Assembly (NCBI GenBank): GCA_964490145.1
Contig: CAZBBS010000056.1
Span: 1-17,493 of the forward strand
Origin: Eutrophocola sp964490145
GTDB lineage: Bacteria; Pseudomonadota; Gammaproteobacteria; Pseudomonadales; Pseudohongiellaceae
Length of the DNA stretch: 17,493 bases
Direction: 5' to 3'
In this document: positions 15,644 to 17,493 of the stretch, piece by piece
Layout: every line of letters starts with the position of its first letter
How positions within the stretch are numbered: the stretch's first letter is position 1
Made by a program: the position numbers and the translations under genes
Notes under the pieces: generated by a model
Seen by the model: only the letters and a program-made list of their open reading frames with translations
The model's database searches: none
Told to the model about the DNA's origin: nothing

Positions 15644-16561
15644 ATGGCATTGACCGGCACTGACAATCGCAACGCCCAGACCCGCCTGCTGAACCCGGCG
15701 GTGCTGGCCAGCATGTCCAACCTGGAGCTGGTGGCCAAGGCCGTGGTGGAAGGCTTTGTGATCGGTTTGCACCGTTCACCCAAGTTCGGCTTCAGCCAGG
15801 AGTTCGTGGAATACCGACAGTATGCCGAGGGCGATGACCCCCGCTACATCGACTGGAACGTGTACGCCCGCACCGACCGCACTTATATCAAGCGCTTCCT
15901 CGGGGAAACCAATTCCCACCTGATGCTGCTGCTCGACACCTCCGCCTCCATGGGCTTTGGGTCCGGCGACACCACCAAGCTGCAATACGGCAAGTACCTG
16001 GGCGCGAGTCTGGCCTACATGGCCGCGCGTCAGCACGATGCCGTGGGCGTGATGCTGTTTGACGACGAGGTTATCGAATACCGGCCACCGGCGAGCAAGC
16101 CCGGCTCCATGCAGGGCGTGATCCATACCCTGGATGCCGCCACTGCTGCCAAGGGCACCCAGATCAGCAAACCCATGACCCGTTTCCGCGAGCACATCAA
16201 AAAACGCGGCCTGGTGGCGGTGATCTCCGACTTTTATACCGATGCCGAAGAACTGCTGGAAAACATCCGGCCCCTGGCCCTGCATGGACAGGACGTGATC
16301 ATGTTCCACCTGCTTGATCCCCAGGAACTGAATCCCGAGATCAAACAGTCCACGTTGTATGAGGACATGGAAACCGGCCAGGCCATCGAAGTGGAACCCA
16401 CCTACATGAACAAGGCCTACCGGGACAAGATCCAGAAGCACATCAAGGCCATCGAGGAAGCCGCCAACGGCATTCGCGCCGACCACGTGCTGCTCAACAC
16501 TGCCGAGCCCCTGGATAAGGCGTTGCACAATTATCTGACCTTCAGAGAGAAGCGAGGCTGA
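15644..16561 (+). CDS. DUF58 protein with vWA-like domain and intact MIDAS
   Basis: This 305-residue protein has the DUF58 signature EFVEYRQYAEGDDPRYIDW (53-71) followed by RTDRTYIKRFLGE. After that comes a vWA domain with MIDAS DTSAS (Asp98, Ser100, Ser102) and a further acidic strand VISDFYTD (about 194-201). No membrane helix or signal peptide is visible, so it should be cytoplasmic. DUF58 proteins usually sit next to MoxR and are thought to be its adaptor or client through the MIDAS. AAGGA lies 11 bases before the ATG, and the BatA-like gene begins one base after the stop, so translation is coupled. Length and motifs are normal for the family. Confidence 0.95.
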   Translation: MALTGTDNRNAQTRLLNPAVLASMSNLELVAKAVVEGFVIGLHRSPKFGFSQEFVEYRQYAEGDDPRYIDWNVYARTDRTYIKRFLGETNSHLMLLLDTSASMGFGSGDTTKLQYGKYLGASLAYMAARQHDAVGVMLFDDEVIEYRPPASKPGSMQGVIHTLDAATAAKGTQISKPMTRFREHIKKRGLVAVISDFYTDAEELLENIRPLALHGQDVIMFHLLDPQELNPEIKQSTLYEDMETGQAIEVEPTYMNKAYRDKIQKHIKAIEEAANGIRADHVLLNTAEPLDKALHNYLTFREKRG

Positions 16562-16562
16562 C

Positions 16563-17493
16563 ATGGCATTGATTGGTCCTCTGTTTCTCCTCGGCCTGCT
16601 GGGCATCGGTTTGCCCATCTGGCTGCATCGCCTGGAAACCCAGGTCACCGAGCGCGAACAGTTCAGCACCACCCGCTTCATGGAGCCGGCCAAGAAACGG
16701 ATTCACGTGCAGCGGAAACTCAAGTACCTGCTGCTGATGGCCCTGCGCATCGCCTTCTTTGTGCTGCTGGTGCTGGCCTTCACCCGACCCGTGTTGTTTA
16801 CCTCTCCGGACGTCACCGTGACCGAAGACACCACCCACCACGTGATCGTGATGGACACCTCCTTTTCCATGTCTGCAGATGGCAGTTTCGATTCCGCTTT
16901 GGACCAGGCCCGCGACATCATCAATGGCATGGGCAGTGATGACGTCGCCAGTCTGTACAGCGCTTCCACCGGCGTGACCACCATCGTGCCGGTTACCGAC
17001 AATGCCACTGACATGCTTCAGGGCCTGGACAGCCTGTCACCCGGCAACGGCAAGCTGGACCTGGGTGCCATGGTCACCTCCCTGAACACCCTGATCGAAC
17101 AGAGCCAGGCCAACTTCATCCTGCACGTGGTCAGCGACTTTCAGCAAAGCGGCCAGGCCGTGCGTTTTGCTGACATGATTCCCGATGTGATCAACGGCCG
17201 TCCCGTGAGCCTTGATCTGGTGCGTGTCACGACCAGCGATCGGGCTAACTGGGCCATCGATTCCGTCATCGTGGAAGACCGCGCCAACGTGGTGGTGGGT
17301 GTCCGTGCCTACAGCGTTGACGCTGATACCAGCAATCCCGCCACACTGACGCTGCTTGTCAATGGTGAACCCGCAGGCGAACAGGCCATCATCCGCAATA
17401 GCGAGCAGCTGGTGTTCTACACGTTTGAGAACATCATCTTTGCCGAGGGCGACAACCGTCTCGACCTGTCCCTGTCCCCCAATGACAACCTGG
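16563..17493 (+). CDS. BatA-type membrane vWA protein, 5' part
   Basis: The frame is open from ATG 16563 to the window end: 310 codons, with the 3' end missing. The N-terminus matches the BatA (aerotolerance regulator N-terminal) domain: a first hydrophobic segment (about 3-20), LPIWLHRLE, and then a second helix (about 54-74) after a basic RKLKYLL. A vWA domain follows with MIDAS DTSFS (Asp98, Ser100, Ser102) and VVSDFQQSG around 184. Residues after about 220 look like a beta-rich, Ig-like extension. Bat proteins were named for aerotolerance in Bacteroides and usually accompany MoxR and DUF58. The start follows the DUF58 stop by one base with GAGG upstream. Full-length relatives often carry a C-terminal helix and further domains, which cannot be seen here. 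Confidence 0.92.
   Translation, partial: MALIGPLFLLGLLGIGLPIWLHRLETQVTEREQFSTTRFMEPAKKRIHVQRKLKYLLLMALRIAFFVLLVLAFTRPVLFTSPDVTVTEDTTHHVIVMDTSFSMSADGSFDSALDQARDIINGMGSDDVASLYSASTGVTTIVPVTDNATDMLQGLDSLSPGNGKLDLGAMVTSLNTLIEQSQANFILHVVSDFQQSGQAVRFADMIPDVINGRPVSLDLVRVTTSDRANWAIDSVIVEDRANVVVGVRAYSVDADTSNPATLTLLVNGEPAGEQAIIRNSEQLVFYTFENIIFAEGDNRLDLSLSPNDNL

Noticed and set aside
14515..15783. Minus-strand open frame (422 codons) opposite MoxR
   Set aside because: MoxR on the plus strand is unmistakable; the opposite frame is a His/Gly-rich shadow.

Overview
The window looks like chromosomal DNA of a marine-type gammaproteobacterium. The DNA is moderately GC-rich, the genes are tightly packed with Shine-Dalgarno starts, and many products carry Sec signal peptides, a lipobox or membrane anchors. 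REP-like palindromes (GGCGGA...TCCGCC and GGGTCAGA...TCTGACCC types) lie between genes, as is common in that class. The taxon is an inference. I see no tRNA, rRNA, CRISPR array, transposase or phage gene.

Left part (1-6683, all minus strand). The window opens inside the 5' end of a GDT1/UPF0016-type cation transporter gene. To its right, and so upstream on the minus strand, lies a run of five genes. In transcription order these are a thiamine-pyrophosphate enzyme of the acetolactate synthase/oxalyl-CoA decarboxylase superfamily, an NRAMP-related transporter without the usual DPGN metal motif, an enlarged OFA-family (oxalate/formate antiporter type) MFS carrier, and two tandem paralogous methyltransferase-fold proteins with signal peptides. 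A hairpin with T tracts on both sides closes the run at 219-250. The first three genes look like a uptake-and-cleavage module for a small 2-oxo or hydroxy acid, but no substrate can be named from sequence.

Middle (6684-9023). A 99-bp nested palindrome lies upstream of the TPP gene. Next comes a minus-strand lipoprotein with a metallo-beta-lactamase domain. A 460-bp divergent intergenic region follows, with a good minus-strand -10 box and mutually exclusive hairpins.

Right part (9024-17493, all plus strand). A six-gene run encodes: a membrane-anchored vWA protein with a glutamine-amidotransferase-like domain; an exported legumain/caspase-like (C13-type) protein whose nucleophile position is Ser, not Cys; an exported TPR protein with an HExxH gluzincin domain; a MoxR AAA+ ATPase; a DUF58 protein with an intact MIDAS; and a BatA-type membrane vWA protein cut by the window end. 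MoxR-DUF58-BatA is the known core of Bat/MoxR loci. The three exported or membrane proteins in front, a pseudo-protease, a likely active metalloprotease and a second vWA protein, make it look like an envelope quality-control or stress machine run by a cytoplasmic AAA+ chaperone. This is the best candidate in the window for a poorly described system.
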